From: Pseudidiomarina sp. CB1 | GTDB lineage: Bacteria; Pseudomonadota; Gammaproteobacteria; Enterobacterales; Alteromonadaceae | Direction of reading: 5' to 3' | DNA: 64,000 nucleotides | Assembly (NCBI RefSeq): GCF_024752025.1 | Contig: NZ_JANTPU010000001.1 | Span: 620,001-684,000, forward strand | Shown here: piece by piece, positions 37,242-46,184 of the stretch | Layout of the letters: the number at the start of each line of letters is the position of its first letter | How positions within the stretch are numbered: position 1 is the first letter of the stretch | Notes under the pieces: model-generated | Told to the model about the DNA's origin: nothing | Seen by the model: the letters and a program-made list of their open reading frames with translations, nothing else | Databases searched by the model: none | Made by a program: the position numbers and the translations under genes

Positions 37242-37913
37242 TTACTCAGCTTTTTTGTCTTTCTTAACACGAGCTTTCATTGCCTCAAGCTCATCAGAGA
37301 TTTGGTCTTCACCTTCGAGCTCGGCAAATTCATCGCGTAAGCTCTTTTTACCCATATCATAGGCTTCAACCTGAGACTCTAAGTCATCAATTTTAGACTC
37401 ATAACGCTCGAAACGAAGCATAGCATCATCAATTTTGCCACTGTCAATGCGCTTCTTCACTTCTAAACGGCTGCTCGCAGCGCGCTGACGCATGATGATG
37501 GTTTTTTGACGAGCTTTCGCGTCCGCAAGTTTCTCTTGCAACTGACCGACTTCTTCATTGAGCTTATTCAAGTGCTCATTGATGCGTTCGATGTCGCTCT
37601 CTAAGCTTGTCACCGCATCGTTGGCTTTGCGTTTTTCGACTAAAGCCAAACGCGCAAGGTCATCACGGTCTTTGCTCAAGGCAAGTTCCGCTTTCTTTTC
37701 CCACTCCGCTTGTTCGGTTTGAAAACGCCCCATTTGACGCTCAGTGTCTTTTTTCTCGGCAATCAAGCGCGCAGATGTAGAGCGCACTTCTACCAAAGTG
37801 TCTTCCATTTCTTGAATAATCAAACGAACCATTTTCTCCGGATCTTCTGCTTTATCCAAAATGGCGTTGATGTTCGAATTTACGATATCAGTAAAACGTG
37901 AAAAGATACCCAT
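37242..37913 (-). CDS. pspA: Phage shock protein A
   Basis: Peripheral inner-membrane ESCRT-III-like protein that stabilises damaged membrane and inhibits PspF. It has 223 residues. An N-terminal amphipathic helix (GIFSRFTDIVNSNINAILD) is followed by long coiled coils to about 220. The N-terminal region DPEKMVRLIIQEMEDTLV is the conserved PspF-contact helix. It is first gene of the operon behind a sigma-54 promoter and divergent from pspF. Confidence 0.97.
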   Translation of the reverse strand: MGIFSRFTDIVNSNINAILDKAEDPEKMVRLIIQEMEDTLVEVRSTSARLIAEKKDTERQMGRFQTEQAEWEKKAELALSKDRDDLARLALVEKRKANDAVTSLESDIERINEHLNKLNEEVGQLQEKLADAKARQKTIIMRQRAASSRLEVKKRIDSGKIDDAMLRFERYESKIDDLESQVEAYDMGKKSLRDEFAELEGEDQISDELEAMKARVKKDKKAE

Positions 37914-37968
37914 GTTCGTGTCCTCATCTTGTGATTCGAAACTGTTACTTTACGGTCGCTAAGAATAA

Positions 37969-37985
37969 TGCAGGTACCGTGCCAA
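37969..37985 (-). promoter_or_regulatory. Sigma-54 promoter of pspA
   Basis: On the minus strand, TTGGCACGGTACCTGCA: the -24 GG and -12 GC are separated by exactly ten bases, and only one position differs from the consensus (C for the first T of TTGC). It lies 56 bases upstream of the pspA start, facing it. The divergent pspF encodes the matching activator. Confidence 0.88.
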
Positions 37986-38141
37986 CTTTTTCAAATCGCC
38001 TTAATTGGCTGATTTTTAGCTATTTATCACCTTAAAGCAAATTTTTGTTTGACCCGCCACGGTTATCAAATACACTAATAATTAGTCAAATTTGCCACCA
38101 TAAGCAGTTGCCAACAGACAACAACAATAAAGGGGCTCTTC

Positions 38142-39215
38142 ATGCGTCGCTCAAGAGAAGCGGATAACCTTATCGGTGAGGCCAACAGCTTTCTTGCCGT
38201 CTTAGAACAGGTTTCGCAGATCGCACCACTCAATAAGCCTGTTTTAATTATCGGCGAACGCGGTACGGGCAAGGAGCTGATCGCCGCCCGCTTGCACTTT
38301 CTCTCGGAACGCTGGGAGCAAAATTACATTAAACTCAATTGCGCAGCGTTAAGCGAAAGCCTATTAGAAAGTGAACTTTTTGGCCATGAAGCTGGTGCTT
38401 TTACCGGCGCACAAAAGCGTCATGAAGGCCGCTTCGAGCGCGCCGACCAAGGCACACTTTTTCTTGACGAGTTGGCAAATACCTCAGCCTTAGTGCAAGA
38501 AAAAATCCTGCGTGTCATCGAGTATGGTGAGTTTGAGCGCGTTGGCGGAAGTAAAACTGTGAGTACTGATGTTCGCTTAATCGCAGCGACCAACGAAGAT
38601 CTTCCTTCTTTGGCCGAACAGGGGCAGTTTCGAGCTGACTTGCTCGACCGTCTAGCTTTTGATGTCATCACGCTGCCACCATTGCGCGAACGTCGAGAAG
38701 ATATTCTTGTGTTGGCAGAGCATTTCGCAATTCAAATGGCTCGCGAGCTTCACTTTGAACTTTTTAGTGGCTTTACTGAGCGCGCTAAAAAAACATTACT
38801 TGATTATCACTGGCCGGGAAATATCCGCGAACTTAAAAATGTCGTCGAGCGCTCGGTGTATCGCTTAGGTAGCGGTGCTATTCCACTTGATGACATCATC
38901 GTCGACCCCTTTGCTAGTCCTTGGAGGCCACAAGTTGCGGCGCACCGAACAAATGGCGAAGCCCCATCGGCAACCCAACCATCTGTGGAAGTCACCGCAA
39001 GTACAAATGAATCCACGAGTCAACCACTTAATTTCAATCAAGGCCCGATTGAATTTAAGGATGCAGTGGCTAACTTTGAAACCGAAGTTTTACAACAAGC
39101 GCTGAGCCATGCACAATTTAATCAGAAGAAAACTGCGGAACTGCTCGGCCTAACCTATCATCAGTTGCGTGGTTATTTAAAAAAATACTCATTACTAGAC
39201 GGGTCAACGAGCTAA
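38142..39215 (+). CDS. pspF: PspF, sigma-54-dependent activator of the psp operon
   Basis: AAA+ enhancer-binding protein without a regulatory N-domain, held inactive by PspA. It has 357 residues. Walker A GERGTGKE lies at 38-45, the sigma-54 contact loop GAFTGA at 85-90, and Walker B in TLFLDELA. The R-finger segment is FRADLLDRLAFDVITLPPLRER. A linker at about 240-300 leads to a C-terminal Fis-type HTH (NQKKTAELLGLTYHQLRGYL). All catalytic motifs are intact, unlike TyrR in this window. The stop abuts the sapA ATG (TAAATG). Confidence 0.97.
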   Translation: MRRSREADNLIGEANSFLAVLEQVSQIAPLNKPVLIIGERGTGKELIAARLHFLSERWEQNYIKLNCAALSESLLESELFGHEAGAFTGAQKRHEGRFERADQGTLFLDELANTSALVQEKILRVIEYGEFERVGGSKTVSTDVRLIAATNEDLPSLAEQGQFRADLLDRLAFDVITLPPLRERREDILVLAEHFAIQMARELHFELFSGFTERAKKTLLDYHWPGNIRELKNVVERSVYRLGSGAIPLDDIIVDPFASPWRPQVAAHRTNGEAPSATQPSVEVTASTNESTSQPLNFNQGPIEFKDAVANFETEVLQQALSHAQFNQKKTAELLGLTYHQLRGYLKKYSLLDGSTS

Positions 39216-40874
39216 ATGCGCTTCTCTCAAATCGCAATTGTGGTACCTTTCGCGACATTATCTGCTTTGCTAAGCGGCTGTAGCCCTGCTGTGCACGATG
39301 CCGCCCCCTTACAAGAAGGTATCGTTTATTGCTCGGAAGGCAATCCAGAAAGCTTTAACCCACAGCTAGGTACTTCCGGCACCACCATCGACGCAAGCTC
39401 AGCCCAGCTTTACGACCGCTTGATCGACTATGACGAAACGCAACAAGCCTTTGTTCCCGCACTTGCCACCGCGTGGCAAGCATTAGACAAAGGTAAACGC
39501 TATCGCTTTAGCTTACGCGACGATGTCCAGTTTCATAGCACTCCTTGGTTCACTCCCACTCGATCGTTTAACGCTGATGATGTGGTGTTTAGCTTTCGAC
39601 GTTGGCTACACGAAGACCATCCGTATCACAACGTTAACGGCGGGAGTTACCCGTTCTTTACCGCCAGCGGCTTAAATAAGCTTATTACACAGGTTCGAGC
39701 CATCGACTCGCACACTGTCGAATTTGAGCTGGCGCGCAGCGACAGCTCGTTTTTAGCTAATCTGGCGACCGATTTTGCCATCATTCTTTCCGCTGAGTAT
39801 GGCGCTGAACTGCTCGCTCGCGGCACGCCAGCACAGCTGGACAAACGCCCAATTGGCACGGGCCCATTCGTCTTCGAAGACTTCCGTAAAGATTTGATCA
39901 TACGCTATCGAAGCCACGATAATTACTGGCGTGAACCTGCCGCAATCAAGCAATTGGTCTACTCGATAACGCAAAGTGCCAATAAACGTATGCTGAAATT
40001 ATTGACCGGTGAATGTGATGTCATTCCTTATCCACTGGTTGAAGAGCTGGCACTATTGGATACTGGTGATGAGATCAAAATCACCAGCACAGTGAATCCC
40101 AATATTGCCTTCTGGGCATTTAATACCGAACGGCCGCCATTTGATAACGTTAAAGTTCGCCGCGCCCTCGCCCATGCTGTCAACCGACAGGCTATTATTC
40201 AAACTGTTTACAATGGCAATGCGCGTCTCGCCACTGGTATTTTGCCAGAGACATCGTGGGCTTATAGTCCCGTCGACTTAACCTATGGTTACAACCCTGA
40301 GCGTGCCCGTGAACTACTTGCGGAAGCTGGCTTCCCAGAAGGCTTCAGCTTTGATATTTGGGCCATGCCCGTGCAGCGAGCTTACAATCCAAATGCACAA
40401 AAAATGGCTGAGCTGATTCAAGCCGATTTGGCACAAGTAGGGGTTCAAGCCAATATCGTATCCTATGAGTGGAATGCCTTCCGGAGGCGTCTTGCGCGGG
40501 ACGAACATGATAGTGTTTTGATCGGCTGGATTGCCGATAATGCCGATCCTGATAATTTTTTTCGCCCGTTACTAAGCTGCGCGGCCCTTAACGTCGGAAC
40601 CAATCGTGCCAATTGGTGCGATCCGAAATTCGACGAACTAATACTCCGCGCTATTACTGTAGATAGCCTTGAACGGCGCAAAGGCTTCTATCATGAGGCG
40701 GAAAACTGGATTTACCGCGAAGTGCCCTTGGTCCCCATTGCCAACTCAATGCGCTTTCAGGCTTTTCGCAGCGACATTCATGGTGTTGAGGTACCCGCAT
40801 ACGGCGGCTTAAGCTTTCGCCATGCCTATCGGCAAAGTCAAGCTAGTGCTGCGGTAAGCGAGGAACAACAATGA
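39216..40874 (+). CDS. sapA: SapA, peptide ABC transporter substrate-binding protein (lipoprotein)
   Basis: Family-5 extracytoplasmic binding protein of the Sap system, linked to antimicrobial-peptide resistance and putrescine export in enterobacteria. It has 552 residues. The N-terminus ends in LLSGC (C22), a clear lipobox, so this SapA should be membrane-anchored rather than free in the periplasm as in E. coli. The family pattern VYCSEGNPESFNPQLGTSGTT begins the mature domain. FRRWLHEDHPYHNVNGGSYPFF is SapA-specific. Gene order pspF-sapABCDF agrees with E. coli linkage. It overlaps sapB by four bases. Confidence 0.95.
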   Translation: MRFSQIAIVVPFATLSALLSGCSPAVHDAAPLQEGIVYCSEGNPESFNPQLGTSGTTIDASSAQLYDRLIDYDETQQAFVPALATAWQALDKGKRYRFSLRDDVQFHSTPWFTPTRSFNADDVVFSFRRWLHEDHPYHNVNGGSYPFFTASGLNKLITQVRAIDSHTVEFELARSDSSFLANLATDFAIILSAEYGAELLARGTPAQLDKRPIGTGPFVFEDFRKDLIIRYRSHDNYWREPAAIKQLVYSITQSANKRMLKLLTGECDVIPYPLVEELALLDTGDEIKITSTVNPNIAFWAFNTERPPFDNVKVRRALAHAVNRQAIIQTVYNGNARLATGILPETSWAYSPVDLTYGYNPERARELLAEAGFPEGFSFDIWAMPVQRAYNPNAQKMAELIQADLAQVGVQANIVSYEWNAFRRRLARDEHDSVLIGWIADNADPDNFFRPLLSCAALNVGTNRANWCDPKFDELILRAITVDSLERRKGFYHEAENWIYREVPLVPIANSMRFQAFRSDIHGVEVPAYGGLSFRHAYRQSQASAAVSEEQQ

Positions 40875-41902
40875 TCCGCTATACCTTACGCCGCTTAATT
40901 CTATTGTTCGTGACCCTGTGGTTACTGACCGTATTCCTATTTGCGTTAAACTACTTTTTTCCCGGTGACGCATTAACTAATATGACGGGAGTTCGCGCGA
41001 GTGACGCCCTCGCCTACCAACGTCTAGTGAGTGAGCGCGGTTTTGATAGCTCTTTGTTTTCGCAATATTTAGCGTTCCTAGGACACTTCATTAGCGGTGA
41101 CTGGGGACAGTCGTTATCTACCCAACGCGACGTTTTTACTGACTTGCTGCCGCTGCTAGGCGCAACATTGGAGCTTAGTGTTCTGGCGATGGCTTTAGCA
41201 ATGGCTATTGGCGCACCGCTTGGTCTTTACGCCGCAGGCCAACAACGTGGCAGCATGGACCGCGTGGTGATGGGATTATCGTTGAGCGCCTATTCAATTC
41301 CTGTCTTCTGGCTTGCCCAGCTGTTTATTCTATTTTTTGCAGTCAAATTAGGCTGGACGCCAATTTCCAGCCAAGTGAATCCATTGTTCGACATTGATGT
41401 GCAAAGCGGCTCCATTTTACTCGACATACTACTAAGTAACTCCCCCTATAAAGGTGCGGCCCTCGCTGATGCAATAAATCATCTGTGGTTACCAGTCATT
41501 GTACTAGCCATCATGCCAGCGACCATGCTCATGCGCATTACGCGCAACAGCATGCTTGAAGTCTTGCAGCAAAACTATATTCGCTCAGCTCGCGCACGTG
41601 GCCTCAGCGAAACCCGCATTTTGCTACGCCATGCCCTACCCAATGCCATGCAGCCCGTCGTTCGGCAATTAGGCCTCATGTTTAGTATTCTGATGAGTAA
41701 TATTATTGTCACGGAAGTGATTTTTAACTGGCCCGGTGTCGGAAGCTGGCTGGTAAAAAGTATTTATGAGCGTGATTACCCAGTTATGCAAGGCGGTCTT
41801 TTCGCCATCGCTGCGCTCATCCTGCTGGTCAATGTTGCTGTAGAGCTGTTCCATGCTTGGCGCTACCCGCAAGTACGAAAGGAACTTTATGCCGAACGCT
41901 AA
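40871..41902 (+). CDS. sapB: SapB, ABC transporter permease
   Basis: DppB-type inner-membrane permease of 343 residues. The first TM helix covers about 8-30, followed by a periplasmic loop and five more helices. The cytoplasmic EAA-type loop (YIRSARARGLSETRILLRHALPNA) is near 233-257 and couples to the ATPases. It overlaps sapA (ATGA) and sapC (14 bases). Confidence 0.95.
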   Translation: MIRYTLRRLILLFVTLWLLTVFLFALNYFFPGDALTNMTGVRASDALAYQRLVSERGFDSSLFSQYLAFLGHFISGDWGQSLSTQRDVFTDLLPLLGATLELSVLAMALAMAIGAPLGLYAAGQQRGSMDRVVMGLSLSAYSIPVFWLAQLFILFFAVKLGWTPISSQVNPLFDIDVQSGSILLDILLSNSPYKGAALADAINHLWLPVIVLAIMPATMLMRITRNSMLEVLQQNYIRSARARGLSETRILLRHALPNAMQPVVRQLGLMFSILMSNIIVTEVIFNWPGVGSWLVKSIYERDYPVMQGGLFAIAALILLVNVAVELFHAWRYPQVRKELYAER

Positions 41903-42785
41903 TATTTACTTTCAACAACGCGAACCCTCGCCGTTGCGGCAGCTTTGGTTACATGTCAATAGTAACCCTTTCGCCGTGGTAGCGTTTTACATACTCAGCC
42001 TAGCGTTAGTCGTTATGCTCGGTTCCGCTTGGCTCACTCCCTATAGTCCCGACGCCCAATTTGCTGATGCAATATTGCAGCCACCGAGCTGGGATGAATC
42101 CGGTGAAATTAACTTTCTCTTCGGCACCGATGATCTTGGCCGCGACATTCTTTCGCGGATTATCGCCGGCTCTGTTTACAGTCTTGGTTATCCGCTTATC
42201 GCCGTAGTCATTGCGGCAGTCATCGGAATTAGTATTGGCGCCTGGGCTGGAATGTCTAGGGGAGTGCAATCGTCAACGTTAAATCATTTGCTCGATGTGA
42301 TCCTTTCGATCCCGTCACTCCTGCTTGCGTTGGTCATCATTGCAATGCTGGGGCCATCGTTAATTAATGTTATGTTCGCCATAACGCTGGTGTTGATTCC
42401 TCAGTTCATCCACGTGGTGCATAACGCTATTTACGATGAGCGTTATAAAGAATACGTTACCGCATCACGACTTAATGGGGTAACCCGCTGGTACATGTTA
42501 ACGCGCGTCGTCTTTCCAAATATTACCAGCGTACTGGTAATGCAAACCACGTTTGCCCTATCGACTGCAATTTTAGATATAGCCGCCCTTGGCTTTTTGG
42601 GCCTTGGCGTACAGGCTCCGGCACCGGAATGGGGAACAATGCTTGCGCGCAGCCTTGACCAAGTCTACGTATCTCCTTGGATGATGGTGCTACCTGGTTT
42701 AGCCTTGTTCTTGACGATTTTGTCAATCAATGTACTGGGCGATAGTATCCGTGCAGCGATTGCTGAACGAGTGAGAAATTCATGA
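41889..42785 (+). CDS. sapC: SapC, ABC transporter permease
   Basis: DppC-type permease of 298 residues. The ATG at 41889 has AAAGGAAC seven bases upstream and matches the family start; a longer in-frame extension inside sapB is discarded. LLFGTDDLGRDILSRI-like FLFGTDDLGRDILSR near 75-89 and the EAA loop EYVTASRLNGVTRWYML are present. IAALGFLGLGVQAPAPEWGTML is the conserved C-terminal signature. It overlaps sapD by four bases. Confidence 0.95.
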   Translation: MPNANIYFQQREPSPLRQLWLHVNSNPFAVVAFYILSLALVVMLGSAWLTPYSPDAQFADAILQPPSWDESGEINFLFGTDDLGRDILSRIIAGSVYSLGYPLIAVVIAAVIGISIGAWAGMSRGVQSSTLNHLLDVILSIPSLLLALVIIAMLGPSLINVMFAITLVLIPQFIHVVHNAIYDERYKEYVTASRLNGVTRWYMLTRVVFPNITSVLVMQTTFALSTAILDIAALGFLGLGVQAPAPEWGTMLARSLDQVYVSPWMMVLPGLALFLTILSINVLGDSIRAAIAERVRNS

Positions 42786-43780
42786 GTGCCATATTAGACA
42801 TTCGCAATTTATCGATTGAACTCGAAACTGAAAATGGCCCTGTACGAGTGCTCGATCGATTTAATTTGCAGCTAGCCGAGGGTGAGATTCACACCTTAGT
42901 GGGTGAATCCGGCTCGGGTAAAAGTCTATTGGCGAAAGCGATACTTGGATTTATTAATCCACGTTGGAAAATCACAGCGGACCGACTGTGGTGGCGGCAT
43001 TATGATTTGTTGGCACTGAACGCCGCCCAACGGCGCATTGTGACCGGTCGTGATATGGCGATGATCTTCCAAGATCCAAGCAGTTATCTCGATCCCAATG
43101 ATAAAGTCGGCGCACAACTGCGCGAAAGTATTCCAACCGGTGAACTAAGTGGTGTTTACTTGAAGCGGCGCGCAGATCGACAGACCCGCGCTGAGCGTTT
43201 ACTGCATCGGGTTGGCATCAAAGATACCGCCGATGTTATGGAACGTTATCCGCACGAACTCTCCGAAGGACTGGCACAGAAAATCAGTATTGCGATGGCA
43301 ATTGCACACAATCCTAAGTTGCTCATTGCCGACGAGCCCACCACAGCAATGGAACCGAGCACCCGTGGTCAAATATACCGTTTATTAGCGAAGCTTAGTG
43401 CGGGTCAAGGTATGTCGATCTTAATGATTACGCAAGATTTGACCGCAGTTATCCCCGAAAGCCAACGCATTAGTCTGATCTATTGCGGTCAACTCATGGA
43501 AACCGGTCCGACTGAAGAAGTCATGCAGAAGCCTTATCACCCGTACACCGATGCCATGTTAAGTATGAGCCTGTCTGACCAAGACATTGCGCCAAAAACG
43601 CGCCTACCAACCTTATCGGGTGCTATTCCGACATTGCAACACATGCCCATCGGCTGTCGGCTTGGCCCTCGATGCCCTTATGCAAGACGAGCTTGTATTC
43701 ATCAGCCAGCGCTCACCAAGCAACAGCAAGTGCAATTTGCTTGTCACTATCCACTCCATAAGGATAGCGAACATGACTAA
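42782..43780 (+). CDS. sapD: SapD, ABC transporter ATP-binding protein
   Basis: ATPase of the Sap transporter, 332 residues. Walker A GESGSGKS is at 41-48. The signature is the unusual LSEGLAQK in place of LSGGQ, as in E. coli SapD (LTEGECQK). Walker B LLIADEPTTAMEP follows. The oligopeptide-transporter C-terminal domain carries CRLGPRCPYARRAC, a likely 4Fe-4S or metal cysteine motif seen in this subfamily. It overlaps sapF as ATGACTAA. Confidence 0.95.
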   Translation: MSAILDIRNLSIELETENGPVRVLDRFNLQLAEGEIHTLVGESGSGKSLLAKAILGFINPRWKITADRLWWRHYDLLALNAAQRRIVTGRDMAMIFQDPSSYLDPNDKVGAQLRESIPTGELSGVYLKRRADRQTRAERLLHRVGIKDTADVMERYPHELSEGLAQKISIAMAIAHNPKLLIADEPTTAMEPSTRGQIYRLLAKLSAGQGMSILMITQDLTAVIPESQRISLIYCGQLMETGPTEEVMQKPYHPYTDAMLSMSLSDQDIAPKTRLPTLSGAIPTLQHMPIGCRLGPRCPYARRACIHQPALTKQQQVQFACHYPLHKDSEHD

Positions 43781-44573
43781 ACTACTGGACGTTCAAGCTA
43801 TTTCGAAATACTACGTGCATAAAGACGGTTGGATGCCGGGGCAACGTATTTGCGCACTTGAACCTTTAAGCTTTAGCCTAGAGCGTGGAGAAACGCTCGC
43901 GATAATGGGCGAAACAGGATCAGGTAAATCGACGATAGCCAAGTTAATTGCCGGTGCCGAACGCGCCTCAGCGGGCGAGATTTTCCTTAACGGGCAAGCC
44001 ATGTCGAGCATGACAGACCAACAACGGTGTCGCCATGTTCGGATGATATTTCAAGACAGCCTGCGCTCGTTGAACCCGCAAATAACGGTCGGTAAGCAAC
44101 TTTGCGAACCACTTATTTTTAACACGCAAATGAGCCCTCAGGAGCAGAAACAGCGAGTTCACGAGGTACTGCGGAAAGTTGGTTTATTGCCTGACCACTA
44201 TCATTTTTATCCACACATGTTAGCGAGTGGCCAGCAGCAGCGCGTATGTATTGCGCGGGCAATTGTTTTAGAACCGCAAATCGTTGTTGCCGATGAAGCC
44301 TTCGTCGCATTGGACCCATCGATTAGAGCTCAAATCATTAATCTTATACTCGATCTTCAAGAAGATATGGGTATTTCATTCATTTTCGTCTCACATTCGG
44401 CGGAGATCGTGAAACACGTTTCAGACAAGATCTTAATAATGCATCGTGGTAAAATGATCGAGTTTGGAACAACTAAGGCACTGATAAATCATCCCGAAGA
44501 GCAACTAACGAAAACGCTGTTGCATTCGGAACATAAATATAAAGTGCCGTTACATTCAACAACGAAGGAGTAA
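43773..44573 (+). CDS. sapF: SapF, ABC transporter ATP-binding protein
   Basis: Second ATPase of the Sap transporter. The ATG at 43773 gives 266 residues; the longer open frame upstream lies within sapD and is not used. Walker A GETGSGKS is at 46-53. The signature is LASGQQQR, degenerate like SapF of E. coli (LAPGQKQR), with Walker B VVADEAFVALDPS. The final codons contain the ribosome-binding site (AAGGAG) for putP. Confidence 0.95.
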   Translation: MTKLLDVQAISKYYVHKDGWMPGQRICALEPLSFSLERGETLAIMGETGSGKSTIAKLIAGAERASAGEIFLNGQAMSSMTDQQRCRHVRMIFQDSLRSLNPQITVGKQLCEPLIFNTQMSPQEQKQRVHEVLRKVGLLPDHYHFYPHMLASGQQQRVCIARAIVLEPQIVVADEAFVALDPSIRAQIINLILDLQEDMGISFIFVSHSAEIVKHVSDKILIMHRGKMIEFGTTKALINHPEEQLTKTLLHSEHKYKVPLHSTTKE

Positions 44574-44577
44574 AGCT

Positions 44578-46098
44578 TTGGAAACAGGTACGCTTATATC
44601 ATTAGCGCTCTATTTCATAGCAATGCTGGGGATTGGTCTGTACGCGTATAAGAAATCGACCGATGATGTTTCAGGTTACATGCTTGGAGGCCGTCGTTTA
44701 GGCCCTGGTGTAACTGCCCTTTCAGCCGGTGCATCAGACATGAGCGGTTGGATGCTTATGGGCTTACCCGGTGCGATTTATGTTTCAGGGGTATCCCAGC
44801 TTTGGATCGCAGTGGGTTTGGTCGTAGGTGCCTACCTTAACTACATCATCGTAGCCCCGCGGCTGCGTATGTACACCGAGGTGGCAAACGATTCAATTAC
44901 CATTCCGGATTATTTTGCCAATCGCTTCGACGATAAAGCGCGCTTATTACGCGTATTCTCGTCCGTCGTGATCATTATCTTTTTCACCCTTTATACCTCG
45001 GCGAGCTTAGTTGCCGGTGGTAAGCTCTTTGCCAGTTCAGCCTTTGGCTTGGACTACAGCTTAGGCCTGTGGGTAACCGCTGGTGTGGTCTGTGCTTATA
45101 CCCTTTTCGGGGGCTTTTTAGCGGTAAGTATGACCGACTTTGTGCAAGGGTGTATCATGTTCGTTGCGTTGGTCTTGGTGCCAATCGTTGCGATATTTGA
45201 CCTCGGTGGCATGGCCTCCGTGACTGAGCAAGTACGTTCGATTAACCCCGACTTCCTCGACTATTTCCGTGACGGATCTATTGCCGACTCAACCGTAAAT
45301 CAGTTGTCGTTTCTCGGTATCATATCGCTTCTGGCATGGGGTCTAGGTTATTTCGGGCAACCGCACATTATCGTGCGCTTTATGGCCATTCGTTCAGTGA
45401 AGGATATCAAAGCGGCACGCCGCATCGGTATCTCATGGATGACGGTCTCTATTATCGGCGCTATGGTCACTGGTTTCGTTGGTATTGCCTATGTTGCTGA
45501 AACCAAAATGACCTTGGCCGATCCCGAGACCATTTTCATTATTTTCTCGCAATTCTTATTCCACCCTTTAATTGCAGGCTTCTTGCTGGCAGCAATCTTG
45601 GCCGCGATTATGAGTACCATCTCATCGCAACTGCTAGTCACCTCGAGCTCGCTAACGGAAGACTTCTATAAAGCCTTCTTACGTCGCGATGCTAGCGATA
45701 AAGAACTGGTATTTGTTGGACGTATATCAGTACTCATCGTTTCATTGGTCGCCATTGCATTGGCGTGGAACCCTGAGAATACCATCCTTGGCTTAGTTGC
45801 TAACGCCTGGGCAGGCTTCGGTGCCGCCTTCGGCCCGGTCATCATTCTCAGCTTGTTCTGGAAGCGCATGAATCGCCACGGTGCACTTGCGGGTATGGTC
45901 GTAGGTGCGGCAACTGTGCTGTTTTGGATTTATGCACCAGTCATCGACGGTGAAGCTTTAAGTTCTTATGTTTACGAGATCATTCCAGGCTTTATCCTTT
46001 GTACAGTGGCCATCATTGTGGTCAGCTTGGCAACGGCTAAACCTACACAGGAACTGCAAAACACCTTTGATGAAATGGAACGTCAACTCGATCAATAA
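44578..46098 (+). CDS. putP: Sodium/proline symporter
   Basis: SSS-family Na+/L-proline symporter of 506 residues with 12-13 membrane segments. It starts at a TTG (44578), supported by AAGGAG eight bases upstream inside sapF and by alignment with the PutP N-terminus. PutP hallmarks are LGGRRLGPGVTALSAGASDMSGWMLMGLPGA near 36-66 (Na+ and proline site) and VGGKLF-like VAGGKLFASSAFGL. putA is not nearby. Only four bases separate it from sapF, so it can be read through from the sap operon. A terminator follows. Confidence 0.95.
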   Translation: METGTLISLALYFIAMLGIGLYAYKKSTDDVSGYMLGGRRLGPGVTALSAGASDMSGWMLMGLPGAIYVSGVSQLWIAVGLVVGAYLNYIIVAPRLRMYTEVANDSITIPDYFANRFDDKARLLRVFSSVVIIIFFTLYTSASLVAGGKLFASSAFGLDYSLGLWVTAGVVCAYTLFGGFLAVSMTDFVQGCIMFVALVLVPIVAIFDLGGMASVTEQVRSINPDFLDYFRDGSIADSTVNQLSFLGIISLLAWGLGYFGQPHIIVRFMAIRSVKDIKAARRIGISWMTVSIIGAMVTGFVGIAYVAETKMTLADPETIFIIFSQFLFHPLIAGFLLAAILAAIMSTISSQLLVTSSSLTEDFYKAFLRRDASDKELVFVGRISVLIVSLVAIALAWNPENTILGLVANAWAGFGAAFGPVIILSLFWKRMNRHGALAGMVVGAATVLFWIYAPVIDGEALSSYVYEIIPGFILCTVAIIVVSLATAKPTQELQNTFDEMERQLDQ

Positions 46099-46125
46099 CA
46101 TGCCTTGATCGAAGCTCTGAAAAGC

Positions 46126-46159
46126 AAAAACGCCGCACTCTTGAGAATGCGGCGTTTTT
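46126..46159. terminator. Bidirectional terminator between putP and rssA
   Basis: AAAAACGCCGCA / TGCGGCGTTTTT, a 12-bp perfect stem with a 10-base loop, with T residues on both strands. It serves the pspF-sap-putP transcript and the convergent recA-rssA side. Confidence 0.92.
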
Positions 46160-46184
46160 TTATCTATAAAGCACCAGCTACAAA

